From Salivita marina (lineage in GTDB: Bacteria > Pseudomonadota > Gammaproteobacteria > Pseudomonadales > Azotimanducaceae): a DNA stretch of 64,000 nucleotides. Below, one piece after another: positions 24,934 through 34,464 of this stretch. The translations under genes and the position numbers were made by a program. The notes under the pieces were generated by a model that had not been told where the DNA came from, searched no databases, and worked only from the letters and a program-made list of their open reading frames with translations. Where the stretch lies: contig JAYQNS010000002.1 of the NCBI GenBank assembly GCA_038144425.1, positions 930,001 to 994,000 of the forward strand. Reading direction: 5' to 3'. Position 1 is the stretch's first letter, and each line of letters opens with the position of its first letter.

Positions 24934-26727
24934 ATGAAGCCAACCAACATTAAGGATCCGGAATACTTCCACAAGGTCGTCGATTGTCAGTACGCCTGTC
25001 CGGCCCACACGCCAGTGCCGGAGTACATCCGCTTGATCGCGGCGGAGCGCTACGGCGAGGCCTACATGGTCAACTGGGAGTCCAACGTCTTCCCCGGGGT
25101 GCTTGGGCGCACCTGTGACCGGCCCTGCGAACCGGCCTGTCGCCGGGGTCGGGTGGACGAGGAGCCGGTGGCGATTTGTCGCCTGAAACGCGTCGCAGCC
25201 GATAACAAGGGTGATGTATCAGCGGCCATGCCTGTGGCGCCGGATATCAAAAAGCAGGGGCGGGTGGCGCTCATTGGGGCTGGCCCCGCCTCCCTGACGG
25301 TGGCGCGAGACCTCGCGCCCCTTGGCTACGAAATTGATCTCTTCGACGACCAGCCCCTGGCCGGGGGCTTCATGCGCAGTCAGATTCCCGTGTTCCGCTT
25401 GCCGCCGGAGGTCCTCGACGAAGAAGTGGGCTTCGTTCTGGAGCTGGGGATTAAGCAGCACTTTCGTCATTACGTAGACAGCCTTGGCGCCGTGCTCGAG
25501 AAGGATTACGACGCCATCTTTGTGGGGACCGGTGCGCCCCGGGGCAGTGATCTCTCGATTCCCGGGCGAGAAGAGGCCGCCAAGCACATTCATATCGGCA
25601 TTGACTGGCTCGCTTCCGTTGCTTTTGAGCATCTCAGCAAGGTCGGTCGCCGAGTCCTCGTGCTCGGGGGCGGAAATACGGCCATGGATTGTTGCCGGAC
25701 AGCCCGCCGCCTGGGCGGAGAAGACGTGAAGGTGGTGGTGCGTTCCGAGCGGGCGAAGATGAAGGCCTCGCCCTGGGAGATTGACGACGCTATGGCGGAG
25801 GACATTCCCATCATCAACAACCACGTGCCCAAGGAATTTGTGCATGAGAACGGGAAGCTGACCGGGGTGCGCTTCACCGTGGTCGACGTGGTTTACGACG
25901 AGGGGGGGCAGCGGAAGCTTGTCCCCACCGGGGAGGAGGTGTTCTTTGAGGCGGATGACGTAATCATTGCCATCGGCCAGGACAATGCCTTTCCCTGGAT
26001 CGAACGGGATATTGGGCTCGAATTCGGGAAGTGGGATATGCCCGTGATCGACCCCGTGACCTTTCAGAGCACGAATCCTCGGGTGTTCTTCGGCGGAGAT
26101 GCCGCCTTTGGGCCAGAAAACATCATCACCGCCGTCGCCCACGGGCACCAGGCCGCTATTTCCATGGATCGCTTTATCCGCGGCGAGTATGTTCATGACC
26201 GCCCAGCCCCTGGCGTCACCCTCGTGAGCCAAAAGATGGGGGTCCATGAGTGGAGCTACGACAGCGCCGTATCCCCGGAGGATCGTTTCCCCGTACCCCA
26301 CGTGGATAAAACTCTCGCCCTAAAGGACCGGAAGGTGGAGGTGGAGCTCGGCTTCGACCGAGCCGTCGCCTACCAAGAGGCGGAGCGATGTCTGAACTGC
26401 GACGTGCAAACGGTCTTTATCACGGACAAATGCATTGAGTGCGATGGCTGTGTGGATATCTGCCCCACGGAATGCATCAACTTCCTGCCCAACGATGAGG
26501 AGGCGGCCCTTCGCACGCAGTTGCGCATGGCGGCCGATGAACTGGATCAGGATCTCTACGTGTCCGACGCGCTCGCGCAGACCGGGCGGGTCATGGTGAA
26601 GGACGAGAACGTTTGCCTTCACTGCGGGCTCTGTGCCGAGCGCTGCCCGACCGGCGCCTGGGATATGCAGCGTTTCCTCTATCAAGTCACGAAGGCGGGC
26701 CAGCCATGCAGCCAAAGCAAGCGATAA
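24934..26727 (+). CDS. FAD/NAD-binding Fe-S oxidoreductase (glutamate synthase small subunit-like) with C-terminal ferredoxin domain
   Basis: This 597-residue flavoprotein probably moves electrons between NAD(P)H and a ferredoxin-type acceptor. The N-terminal Cys-rich domain (C18, C22, then GRTCDRPCEPACRRG) is the Fer4_20 domain of GltD/NfnB-type proteins. GAGPASLTVARDLAPLG is the FAD Rossmann motif and VLVLGGGNTAMDCCRTARRLGG the NAD(P) one. The C-terminus has two 4Fe-4S motifs: CIECDGCVDICPTEC (near residue 500) and CLHCGLCAERCPTGA (near residue 560). It overlaps the next gene, the 2-oxoacid oxidoreductase alpha subunit, by 22 bp, so it is most likely the electron-transfer partner of that enzyme. 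Confidence 0.88.
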   Translation: MKPTNIKDPEYFHKVVDCQYACPAHTPVPEYIRLIAAERYGEAYMVNWESNVFPGVLGRTCDRPCEPACRRGRVDEEPVAICRLKRVAADNKGDVSAAMPVAPDIKKQGRVALIGAGPASLTVARDLAPLGYEIDLFDDQPLAGGFMRSQIPVFRLPPEVLDEEVGFVLELGIKQHFRHYVDSLGAVLEKDYDAIFVGTGAPRGSDLSIPGREEAAKHIHIGIDWLASVAFEHLSKVGRRVLVLGGGNTAMDCCRTARRLGGEDVKVVVRSERAKMKASPWEIDDAMAEDIPIINNHVPKEFVHENGKLTGVRFTVVDVVYDEGGQRKLVPTGEEVFFEADDVIIAIGQDNAFPWIERDIGLEFGKWDMPVIDPVTFQSTNPRVFFGGDAAFGPENIITAVAHGHQAAISMDRFIRGEYVHDRPAPGVTLVSQKMGVHEWSYDSAVSPEDRFPVPHVDKTLALKDRKVEVELGFDRAVAYQEAERCLNCDVQTVFITDKCIECDGCVDICPTECINFLPNDEEAALRTQLRMAADELDQDLYVSDALAQTGRVMVKDENVCLHCGLCAERCPTGAWDMQRFLYQVTKAGQPCSQSKR

Positions 26728-28586
26728 ACGATTTCGTTATCAAATTTGCGAATGTAAACGGCACTGGCTCCGCCAGTGCTAACGGGATGTTCGCCAAAGC
26801 CATCTTCCGCATGGGGATCCCCGTAAGTCCGCGGAATATCTTTCCGTCGAATATTCAGGGCATGCCCACCTGGTATGAGGTCCGGGTCAGCCAGGACGGC
26901 TACCTAGGCCGCCGGGGGGGCACGGACATCATGGTGTGCGTGAACCCCCAGAGCATGGCTCAGGACGTCGCTGGCGTGGAGCCTGGAGGCTATTTTGTCT
27001 ACGACAATACGAAGCCGTTGGAGCCGCGCTTTTTTCGGGACGATATCCACTACATCGGCCTTCCCCTGACGGAAATTTGCCTCCGGGAATACACCGATGC
27101 CCGACAACGGCTCCTGTTTAAGAACGTCATTTACGTCGGGGCCCTTGCGGCGCTGTTGAACATCGATTTCACCATCTTGAAGGATCTGGTGAGCGATCAG
27201 TTCAAGGGCAAGGAACGGCTAATCACGCCAAATATTTACGCTCTTGAGCTCGGCTATCAGCACGCCCAGGCGAACTTCAGCTGCCCCCTCAGCATTCACC
27301 TTGAGCGGGGTCGCAAAGCGGCTAAGCATATCGAGGACTTCGACAACATACTCATGGATGGCAACACCGCTGCGGCTCTGGGCGCGGTATACGCCGGCGC
27401 AACGGTCGCTGCTTGGTATCCCATTACGCCGTCCACCTCCGTCGTGGATGCCTTCGATACCTATTGCCGCCGCCTGCGCATAGACCCGGGCACGGGGAAG
27501 AAGAACTACGCCATCGTGCAGGCGGAGGATGAACTCTCGGCCATGGGTATGGTGATTGGCGCCAACTGGAATGGCGCCCGGGCCTTCACCGCGACCAGTG
27601 GCCCGGGGGTCTCGCTCATGAGCGAATTCCTGGGGCTGGCTTATTTCGCGGAGGTGCCGGCGGTGCTCATTGATGTGCAGCGGGCGGGACCCTCCACGGG
27701 GATGCCGACGCGCACTCAGCAGTCAGATATTTTGGCTGCTGCCTATGCGTCCCATGGGGATACGAAGCACGTGCTGCTTTTCCCTGCGACCCCCGCGGAG
27801 TGCTTCAGCATGACCGTGGAAGCCTTTGATCTCGCTGAGCGGCTTCAAACGCCCATCATCATCATGAGCGATCTGGACCTGGGCATGAATGAGTGGATGT
27901 CGCCGCCCCTGGAGTTTGACGATAGCTTCCGCTACGACCGGGGTAAGGTCCTCGACGCGGAAGCCTTAGAGGGCATGACCGAGCGCTTTGGGCGCTACCT
28001 CGATGTAGATGGAGACGGCATTCCCTACCGGACCTATCCCGGGGCGCACCCGAGTAAGGGCGCTTATTTCACCCGGGGCACCTCTCGGGACGAATACGCC
28101 GCCTACACGGAGGATGGTCAGGCCTACGTGCGAAACATGGATCGGCTTCTGAAGAAGTTTGAGACGGCCAAGCAGCTCGTTCCGGAGCCGAAGCTGAAGG
28201 AAGCGGAGATGGAGACGCGGAATGGTGCGGTGTTCTTTGGCACCACGGCCTCCCCAGCCTACGAAGCGATCGAGATCCTAGAAAAAGAGGGGATCTGTAT
28301 CGATACGCTGCGCATCCGTTCCTTCCCCTTCAACGAAGATGTAGAGCAGTTTATTCGGGATCACGATCGGATCTTCGTCATCGAGCAAAACCGCGATGGG
28401 CAAATGCGGCGCCTGCTGCTCAACGAGACCAGCGTTCCCGTGAAGGATCGGCTCATCCCCATCTTGGAATACGATGGACTTCCCGTTACGGCGCGGAAGA
28501 TCGCCGGCATGATTCGAAATTTCATTACCTTAGGCAACGTAACGCCGATTACCCGGCGGGCTCAGGCTGAGGAGATCTCCGCATGA
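26706..28586 (+). CDS. 2-oxoacid:ferredoxin oxidoreductase, fused gamma/alpha subunit (KorA-like)
   Basis: This 626-residue subunit forms, with the beta subunit, an enzyme that decarboxylates a 2-oxoacid to an acyl-CoA and reduces ferredoxin. The N-terminal gamma domain is INDFVIKFANVNGTGSASANGMFAKAI followed by NIFPSNIQGMPTWYEVRVS; the alpha domain starts LMDGNTAAALGAVYAGATVAAWYPITPST. GARAFTATSGPGVSLMSEFLG is the thiamin-domain block. The gamma-alpha fusion fits KorA. 2-Oxoglutarate as substrate is a family guess only. ATG 26706 overlaps the flavoprotein gene and the stop overlaps the beta start (ATGA at 28583). Confidence 0.9.
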   Translation: MQPKQAINDFVIKFANVNGTGSASANGMFAKAIFRMGIPVSPRNIFPSNIQGMPTWYEVRVSQDGYLGRRGGTDIMVCVNPQSMAQDVAGVEPGGYFVYDNTKPLEPRFFRDDIHYIGLPLTEICLREYTDARQRLLFKNVIYVGALAALLNIDFTILKDLVSDQFKGKERLITPNIYALELGYQHAQANFSCPLSIHLERGRKAAKHIEDFDNILMDGNTAAALGAVYAGATVAAWYPITPSTSVVDAFDTYCRRLRIDPGTGKKNYAIVQAEDELSAMGMVIGANWNGARAFTATSGPGVSLMSEFLGLAYFAEVPAVLIDVQRAGPSTGMPTRTQQSDILAAAYASHGDTKHVLLFPATPAECFSMTVEAFDLAERLQTPIIIMSDLDLGMNEWMSPPLEFDDSFRYDRGKVLDAEALEGMTERFGRYLDVDGDGIPYRTYPGAHPSKGAYFTRGTSRDEYAAYTEDGQAYVRNMDRLLKKFETAKQLVPEPKLKEAEMETRNGAVFFGTTASPAYEAIEILEKEGICIDTLRIRSFPFNEDVEQFIRDHDRIFVIEQNRDGQMRRLLLNETSVPVKDRLIPILEYDGLPVTARKIAGMIRNFITLGNVTPITRRAQAEEISA

Positions 28587-29632
28587 CCTACATCAAACCG
28601 GCATTCCGTCACCCCAAGGCCCCGGTGAACGATCTGGGCTGGACGCGGCAAGATTACGAGGGCGGGTTATCGACCCTCTGCGCGGGCTGCGGGCACGATT
28701 CCATTAGCGCGGCCATCGTGGAGGCCTGCTTCCAGCTGAACATTGAACCGCACCGGGTTGCCAAGCTCTCGGGCATTGGCTGTTCGTCGAAGACTCCCGC
28801 TTACTTTCTTTCCGGCTCTCATAGTTTCAATTCCGTGCATGGCCGCATGCCCTCGGTGGCCACGGGGGCGAACCTCGCCAACCGTGACCTGATCTACATT
28901 GGGGTATCGGGGGACGGAGATACGGCGTCCATTGGCCTGGGGCAATTTGCCCATGGTGCCCGGCGGAATCTAAATATGACCTATATCGTTGAGAACAACG
29001 GATGCTATGGCCTGACCAAAGGCCAGGATTCGGCCACCATGGATACGGGGACCGTGAACAAGAAGGGGGATCAAAATCTCTCTACCCCCATGGATGTGGC
29101 GCGCCTGGCCATCGAGGTGGGAGCTACCTTTGTGGGCCGTAGCTTCTCAGGAGACAAGGAGCAACTTGTGCCCCTCATCAAGGCGGCGCTAAGCCATCGC
29201 GGCTTTGCCTTGCTGGATGTGATCTCCCCCTGTGTCACCTTTAACAACCACCAGGGGTCGTCTAAAAGCTATGAGCACTTTCGGAGTGTGAAGGAAGTTA
29301 TGCCCCTGGACTTTGTCCCCGTGCGGGAGGAAATCACGGCGAGCTATGCATCTGGCACGACCTGTGAGGTGCGCATGCACGACGGTTCCATGGTGCGATT
29401 ACACAAGCAGGACAGCGACCACGACATCGAGGATCGGCAGTCGGCGCTCCAAGCCATCGCTCATTACGAGAGTCAGGGGAAGGTGCTTACGGGCCTTCTT
29501 TACATTGATCGCGACAGCGAAGAGCTGCACGATCAGCTAGGAACAGCCCGCCGTCCCCTCAATGCGCTCGCTGAGCAGGAGCTTTGCCCTGGCTCTAAGT
29601 TCCTCGACAGCATCAACGCGGGGCTGAGATAG
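28583..29632 (+). CDS. 2-oxoacid:ferredoxin oxidoreductase beta subunit (KorB-like)
   Basis: This 349-residue thiamin-diphosphate subunit has the Cys pair LCAGCGHDSISAAIV and GIGCSSKTP for a 4Fe-4S cluster. The TPP motif is GVSGDGDTASIGLGQFAHGARRNLNMTYIVENNGCYGLTKGQ (GDGD...N). Later, FALLDVISPCVTFNN is conserved in this family. The start overlaps the alpha gene by 4 bp. It closes the operon 24934-29632. It gives the acyl-CoA-forming activity together with KorA. Confidence 0.92.
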   Translation: MTYIKPAFRHPKAPVNDLGWTRQDYEGGLSTLCAGCGHDSISAAIVEACFQLNIEPHRVAKLSGIGCSSKTPAYFLSGSHSFNSVHGRMPSVATGANLANRDLIYIGVSGDGDTASIGLGQFAHGARRNLNMTYIVENNGCYGLTKGQDSATMDTGTVNKKGDQNLSTPMDVARLAIEVGATFVGRSFSGDKEQLVPLIKAALSHRGFALLDVISPCVTFNNHQGSSKSYEHFRSVKEVMPLDFVPVREEITASYASGTTCEVRMHDGSMVRLHKQDSDHDIEDRQSALQAIAHYESQGKVLTGLLYIDRDSEELHDQLGTARRPLNALAEQELCPGSKFLDSINAGLR

Positions 29633-29698
29633 AATCGATTTTCGACGGCGGCGGCGCTAGCCTAGCTCAGCCGCGCCCCTAACCACGGGAGGGAGACC

Positions 29699-30226
29699 AT
29701 GGGCTACCACCATCTTGCGCTGGCCGCCAAAGATATGAAGGCCATCCATCACTTTTATGAAACGGTGATGGGCTTCACTCTGGTGAAGGTCGAAGTTGGG
29801 CCGTCTCCCCAGGGCGGCTGGGCAAAGCACTTCTTCTACCGCATGGAAGACGATTCAAAATTCATCGCTTTCTGGGAGATGCACGACATGCCCGGGGTCG
29901 ATGACACCTTTGAAACGAATCTTTCTAAGGCCGCTGGGCTACCCGATCACATCAATCACATCTCCTTCGACGTGAAGGATGCCGCCGAGCTTGAGTCGCG
30001 CCGCGCTCAGTGGCAGGCCGCCGGGTGCGATGTGCTGGAGGTTGATCACAACTGGTGCCATTCCATCTACACCAAAGATCCGAATGACAATCTCGTTGAG
30101 TTCTGCCTGACTACGGGCAGTTTTACGGAGGAAGACCGCCGCTATGCCCTGGCTCAGCTGACCAGCGAAGCGCCGGAGTTCTCTAAGCCCCCGGCCTTTG
30201 TGACGACCCATAAAGCCAGCGCCTAG
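29699..30226 (+). CDS. VOC family protein (glyoxalase/dioxygenase-like)
   Basis: This 175-residue protein has the vicinal-oxygen-chelate fold. It begins GYHHLALAAKDMKAIHHFYETVMGF (metal-ligand His), has INHISFDVKDAAELESRRAQW in the second half, and ends the core with YTKDPNDNLVEFCLTTG (metal-ligand Glu). VOC enzymes include glyoxalases, extradiol dioxygenases and resistance proteins; which applies is unclear. ATG 29699 follows GGGAGGGAGACC. It converges on the MFS gene, overlapping its stop by 4 bp. Confidence 0.87.
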   Translation: MGYHHLALAAKDMKAIHHFYETVMGFTLVKVEVGPSPQGGWAKHFFYRMEDDSKFIAFWEMHDMPGVDDTFETNLSKAAGLPDHINHISFDVKDAAELESRRAQWQAAGCDVLEVDHNWCHSIYTKDPNDNLVEFCLTTGSFTEEDRRYALAQLTSEAPEFSKPPAFVTTHKASA

Positions 30227-31428
30227 GGCCGGGCGTCTCCCCGCGGTTGCAGGCGATAGGCAAGGTGGGTGGCAACCACCACCAGCAGCGAGAGGCCGGA
30301 AGACGCCAGGACAATGCCGTTCCAACCGAAGGCGGCATAGGTGCTGGTGCCTAGGGCACTGCCGAGGCCGGCCAGGAGGAACATGATCGTTGTGTAAAGG
30401 GTCATGAGCCGGGTGCGAATGGCGGGATCTTCTCTCAGGGCCGTCATGCGGCCCGTGACGTCGATTACCGGACCCGCGATGCTGGTCAAGGTGATGGGCA
30501 GGATCACCCACAGCCAGTGGAGATGCACCAACGCCAGACTCCCCACCCCGATAAATTGAAGAATCGCTAAGCGTCGCCGTGCTCGCTCCGGCCCATGGCC
30601 ATCGGCCCAGCGGCCCAGCTTTGCCGTTGTGAGCAGATTGAGGGCCGTTAGGGCAGCCAAGGCGCCGACAACATCCGTTCCCAGCTTCCACTCGGGCCCG
30701 GTGAGATGGAGGCCTAGGCCGAGCCACAGCAGCAAGAAGATGGCGAAGCTAAGCCCCTGAATGGCGCCGGAAAGCAACACCTGGGGGTGGGCGAAGGCAA
30801 GGCGCCCTAAAGCTCGCATCATGGTGCCATAGCGCGTTTCACCGGGGACGATGTTGCCTGTGGAGGTCTTCCCTTCGAGGCGCCAGGCGAGAATAACCAG
30901 GGTCAGAGCCATGAGTCCGGTGGCCACGCCGTAGACCGTGCGCCAGCCGCCGTATTCCGCAATGATCCCCGATCCCGTGCGGGATAGAAGAACGCCCGCG
31001 ACCACGCCGGTGGTCAAGGTCGCGGTGGCCCGCCCAAGCTGAGCCCCCTCGACTCGCTTGGAGACGTAGGCGGGCAAGAGGTAGGGGGTCAAGGTGAAGA
31101 AACCAAGGACCGTGCTGGCCGCCAGGAAAAGCGCATAGCTTTCGGCCAGAGCCATGATGCCGAGGGACAGAAGCTGCACCGTGATGCAGATGAGCACCAG
31201 CTTACGATTGCTAAGGAAATCCCCAAGGGGGAGAAGAAAGAACACGCCGAGGGCCAGGGCTACCTGATTCAGGGCGGGCACTGCGCCGATCTCCGCGGCG
31301 CTGAGGCCGAAGGTTTCGGCGACCCGTCCAATAATGGGGTGGATGTAGTAGGCATTGGCAGTGACGACCCCCGCGGCCAGGGCGAAAAGCGCCACGGCGC
31401 GGGGGCTGAGGGAAGAGGCAGGGGCCAC
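30223..31428 (-). CDS. MFS transporter (drug/arabinose-efflux type)
   Basis: This major facilitator protein has 401 residues with about twelve membrane segments. It starts at GTG 31428 (VAPASSLSPRAVALFALAAGV). The short loop LPLGDFLSNRKLV is the loop 2-3 motif, and GRATATLTTGVVAGVLLSRTGSGIIAEYGGWRTVYG contains the motif-C-like GxxxGPxxGG region in diverged form, so an efflux carrier is likely. The substrate is unknown. It is divergent from the amidase at 31540 across 111 bp. Confidence 0.88.
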   Translation of the reverse strand: MAPASSLSPRAVALFALAAGVVTANAYYIHPIIGRVAETFGLSAAEIGAVPALNQVALALGVFFLLPLGDFLSNRKLVLICITVQLLSLGIMALAESYALFLAASTVLGFFTLTPYLLPAYVSKRVEGAQLGRATATLTTGVVAGVLLSRTGSGIIAEYGGWRTVYGVATGLMALTLVILAWRLEGKTSTGNIVPGETRYGTMMRALGRLAFAHPQVLLSGAIQGLSFAIFLLLWLGLGLHLTGPEWKLGTDVVGALAALTALNLLTTAKLGRWADGHGPERARRRLAILQFIGVGSLALVHLHWLWVILPITLTSIAGPVIDVTGRMTALREDPAIRTRLMTLYTTIMFLLAGLGSALGTSTYAAFGWNGIVLASSGLSLLVVVATHLAYRLQPRGDARP

Positions 31429-31539
31429 GGTAAGCGCGATTCCTAGGAGCGAAGCCGCATCATACTGGCGTCAAGGGACGCTGCCCAAGGGGGCCTGGCG
31501 AGGGTTAGAGTGAGGGCATAGCCAAAAGGGGGAGGAAAG

Positions 31540-32928
31540 ATGAGCACGCCACTATGGGCTCAAAGCGCAACGACGCTGGCCAAGATGATTCGCAGCAAGG
31601 AAGTGAGTAGCCGGGAAGTCGTTTCGGCTCACCTTGATCGCATAGAGGCGGTTAATGGGCAGGTTCGGGCCATCACGGCGGTGCTGGCCGATTCGGCGCT
31701 GGCCGCCGCTGACGCCGCGGATCGCACCGAACCCCAGGGGCCGTTCCATGGCGTGCCCTTTTCCATCAAGGAAAACATCGACTGTATGGGTAGCGCGACT
31801 ACCCAGGGTCTGCCGGCTATGAGGGATGCCATTCCCACGGTCGATGGGCCCACGGTGGAGCGGATGAAGGCCGCCGGGGCCATTCCCCTGGCGCGCACGA
31901 ACTTGCCCGAAATGGGGCTGCGGATTGATACGGAAAATCCCTTGCACGGGCGGACCTTCAACCCCTGGAACCCTGCCGTCGCCGTTGGCGGTAGCAGTGG
32001 CGGAGAGGGGGCCGCGCTGGCGACGGGCATGTCTCCCCTGGGCCTTGGGAATGACATCGGTGGGTCGCTCCGGAATCCCGCCTTTTGCTGCGGGATTACC
32101 TCCATTAAGGCGACCCCGGGACGCATTCCCTGGGCCCTTTCGTTGGTGCCCGCGGAGCAAACGGTGGCCTACGGGCTCATGATCTCCGAGGGACCCATGG
32201 CGCGCACCGTGGCCGATGTGAAGGCGGCCTATGAGGTGCTGGTGGGGTGGCACCCTCGCGACCCCTTCAGTGTTGATGCGGGCCGCGGCGCTTTCCCTCC
32301 CGTACCGAAGCGGGTGGCGCTGGTAACGGAGGTCCCGGGCGTAGCCTTGCCCAAGGCCTTCATCGAGGCGGTTGAGCGGGCGGGCGCCGTGCTGGCCGAG
32401 GCGGGCTGGGAGGTGGTTTCTGCGGTGCCCCCCGAACTCCCCCGGGTCCACGAGGTTTGGGCCTATCTTCTTCTGGGAGATGTGCTGCCCAATTTTCCTA
32501 TGCTCGAAGCGGTAATGAGTCCGCCGGCCGTGGCCATGCTCGGGAAGCTCGCCGAGCGCTTCCCCGCAGAAGCGATGGGCTCCGATGTTGTGCATCGGGA
32601 GCGCTACCGACTGATGCAGCGCTGGTCGACTTTCTTTCAAGAAACGCCCTTGGTGATTGGCCCCGGCTGGACCGACTTCCCCTTTCCCATCGGCGCTGAC
32701 CTGGATCCTGACCACGGCATCGACACCACACTCGATCGCCTGCGCTTCGTGACCCCAGGCAATCTTTTGGGTCTGCCAGCCATGCCCGTACCCCTCGGGG
32801 TGTCCAACGGTTTGCCCGTAGCGGTGAAGATCTATGCCGACCGATGGCGGGAAGATTTGTGCTTTGAAGCGGCTGCGCAGCTCGAAGCGGCGGTGGGGAC
32901 GCTGACCCCCATCGACCCAAGGGCCTAA
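31540..32928 (+). CDS. Amidase signature family protein
   Basis: This 462-residue hydrolase cleaves an amide or related C-N bond. The Ser-cisSer-Lys triad is visible: Lys in PFSIKENIDCMG, Ser in VGGSSGGEGAALATG, and the second Ser in GNDIGGSLRNPAF. PLARTNLPEMG completes the signature. Length and order match amidases and the GatA group, but no GatB or GatC is nearby, so this is a stand-alone catabolic amidase. Substrate is unknown. ATG 31540 follows GGGGGAGGAAAG, a strong ribosome site. Confidence 0.92.
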   Translation: MSTPLWAQSATTLAKMIRSKEVSSREVVSAHLDRIEAVNGQVRAITAVLADSALAAADAADRTEPQGPFHGVPFSIKENIDCMGSATTQGLPAMRDAIPTVDGPTVERMKAAGAIPLARTNLPEMGLRIDTENPLHGRTFNPWNPAVAVGGSSGGEGAALATGMSPLGLGNDIGGSLRNPAFCCGITSIKATPGRIPWALSLVPAEQTVAYGLMISEGPMARTVADVKAAYEVLVGWHPRDPFSVDAGRGAFPPVPKRVALVTEVPGVALPKAFIEAVERAGAVLAEAGWEVVSAVPPELPRVHEVWAYLLLGDVLPNFPMLEAVMSPPAVAMLGKLAERFPAEAMGSDVVHRERYRLMQRWSTFFQETPLVIGPGWTDFPFPIGADLDPDHGIDTTLDRLRFVTPGNLLGLPAMPVPLGVSNGLPVAVKIYADRWREDLCFEAAAQLEAAVGTLTPIDPRA

Positions 32929-33026
32929 AAATTTATTCGGCGGCGACGGGAATGGGACCGGGAATCCGTATAGGGGACAGGGTTCGAAGATTGGCTTCGA
33001 GCCTTGCGACCTTAGGAGTCGATATC

Positions 33027-33593
33027 ATGAGCACGGTGAAGCGGTTAACCCAGGGTGCGGCGATGGGCGGTGTGGTCGTCGCGGCGCTGATGGCGGGAGG
33101 CATGGCCACCGCGGCGCCCAAAGCCGTGGAAGATCGGGTGTTTGAGCGCCTTGATCAAAATGGCGATGGGGTGTTGAGTCGGGAAGAGTTCCGGCTGCCA
33201 ACGCCCCCCGGGAATCGACGGGCCAGCCCCCACGGGAAACACCGGGGGGAAGGAGGGCGAGGGGATCGCATGGCAACCCTCGACGCCGACGGTGACGGTT
33301 TTATCAGCGCTGCGGAGTTCGACCTTCCGCCCCGGGGACCGCTTGAGCAGGCGGATCGGGATGGAGACGGGGTGCTGACGAGGGTGGAGCTTGAGGCCCA
33401 GCTGGACGGGCGGAAGGGTTCGCGAGCGGAGCGCGCCCGGGCCTTCTTTGACGGCAGCGATCTCAATGGGGACGACGCCTTAACAGCCGAGGAGGTTCGT
33501 CAGAGCCTTTTTCAACGCTTAGATCAGGACGGTGACGGTCGCCTTGGGCCAGAGGAGCGTCCTCGCCGGGGCGGCTGGCGCGAGGATTCCTAG
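33027..33593 (+). CDS. Exported EF-hand calcium-binding protein with five loops
   Basis: This 188-residue protein has a signal peptide (GAAMGGVVVAALMAGGMATAAP) after ATG 33027, which follows TAGGAG. Five canonical 12-residue EF-hand loops are present at residues 43-54, 86-97, 110-121, 145-156 and 166-177, each D-x-N/D-G-D-G/D with Glu at position 12. The C-terminus is basic. Such exported EF-hand proteins bind calcium in the periplasm. It is 6 bp before the sigma-factor gene and is likely co-transcribed with it. Confidence 0.9.
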   Translation: MSTVKRLTQGAAMGGVVVAALMAGGMATAAPKAVEDRVFERLDQNGDGVLSREEFRLPTPPGNRRASPHGKHRGEGGRGDRMATLDADGDGFISAAEFDLPPRGPLEQADRDGDGVLTRVELEAQLDGRKGSRAERARAFFDGSDLNGDDALTAEEVRQSLFQRLDQDGDGRLGPEERPRRGGWREDS

Positions 33594-33599
33594 GTCAGC

Positions 33600-34148
33600 G
33601 TGTTCACAGAAGCGGAGGAAGGGCAGCGGGTTTGCCAGGTGGCCGAGGGTGATCGGCAAGCCTTTGCCGAGTTGGCGGCTTACTACCTTCCGAAGCTCGA
33701 GCAGTACGGAACGCGCTTGAGCGGGCGCCGGGCTCTGGGCGAGGACCTCGCCCAGGAAACGCTGCTCCAGTTCTGGCTTGAGGCGGGGCGCTTTGATCCC
33801 GCCCGGGGCCGGCTGAGCACCTGGCTTTACCGCATTGCGCGAAACCGCTTTCTGGATCAGCAGCGGCAGGGCTGGCGCTGGTTGGGTCTCGAGTCCCTCG
33901 AGGGCCGGGACGGCGTTCCAGACCCGGAACTGGAGCAGCTCAGCGATGCGCGGGAAGTTCAGCGGGCGCTGCAGCGCCTCCCGGAGCGACAGCGCAGTGC
34001 CTTACTGCTTTCCTATTACGAGGGTTTGAGTCAGAAGGAGGTCGCCCAGGTGCTTGGGCTAGGCCTGCGAGCGGCGGAGTCCTTGATAGTCCGGGCCCGG
34101 CGCGCCCTGGGAAAGACCTTGGAGGAAGAGCATGCAAGAACCCCATGA
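33600..34148 (+). CDS. ECF-type RNA polymerase sigma factor
   Basis: This alternative sigma factor has 182 residues. Region 2 reads QAFAELAAYYLPKLEQYGTRL through GEDLAQETLLQFWL and LSTWLYRIARNRFLDQQRQ; region 4 is LPERQRSALLLSYYEGLSQKEVAQVLGLGLRAAESLIVRARRAL. The start is GTG 33600. It overlaps the next frame, a small membrane protein, by 17 bp, as sigma/anti-sigma pairs often do. Promoters it recognises cannot be told from this window. Confidence 0.92.
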   Translation: MFTEAEEGQRVCQVAEGDRQAFAELAAYYLPKLEQYGTRLSGRRALGEDLAQETLLQFWLEAGRFDPARGRLSTWLYRIARNRFLDQQRQGWRWLGLESLEGRDGVPDPELEQLSDAREVQRALQRLPERQRSALLLSYYEGLSQKEVAQVLGLGLRAAESLIVRARRALGKTLEEEHARTP

Positions 34149-34464
34149 AACCCCGGAGGCGCGGAAACGCTTAGAGGCCTGGCTTGACCGCTACGCGGTC
34201 ACCCCAAGGGCCGATCTTGAGCGCCTGCTCTCGAATCTGCCTTCCCAGGAGGCTTCACCGCGGGCTCTCCCCCTGGGCGAAAGGCTGGGCGCCGTCGTAC
34301 CCCTTGAAACCTTACTCAATCTTTGGCGCCCCGCTGTGCTGGCGGCGCTGCCTGTTCTCCTAGGTTTTCTTCTCAGTTCAGCGCTACCCACGGAGAACGG
34401 CGACAGCTGGGAAGCCTCGGAGCAGTGGGTGTTCGCGGCAGGCGGAGAGGGGTACTACCCATGA
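34132..34464 (+). CDS. Small single-pass membrane protein, possible anti-sigma factor
   Basis: This 110-residue protein of unknown family has a polar N-terminus (EARKRLEAWLDRYAVTPRADLERLLSNLP) and one hydrophobic segment (LWRPAVLAALPVLLGFLLSSALP). Cytosolic N-terminus, membrane span and position directly behind an ECF sigma gene with overlap all agree with an anti-sigma factor. I see no zinc-finger (ZAS) motif, so the call is by context. Its stop overlaps the next ATG (ATGA at 34461). Confidence 0.6.
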   Translation: MQEPHETPEARKRLEAWLDRYAVTPRADLERLLSNLPSQEASPRALPLGERLGAVVPLETLLNLWRPAVLAALPVLLGFLLSSALPTENGDSWEASEQWVFAAGGEGYYP

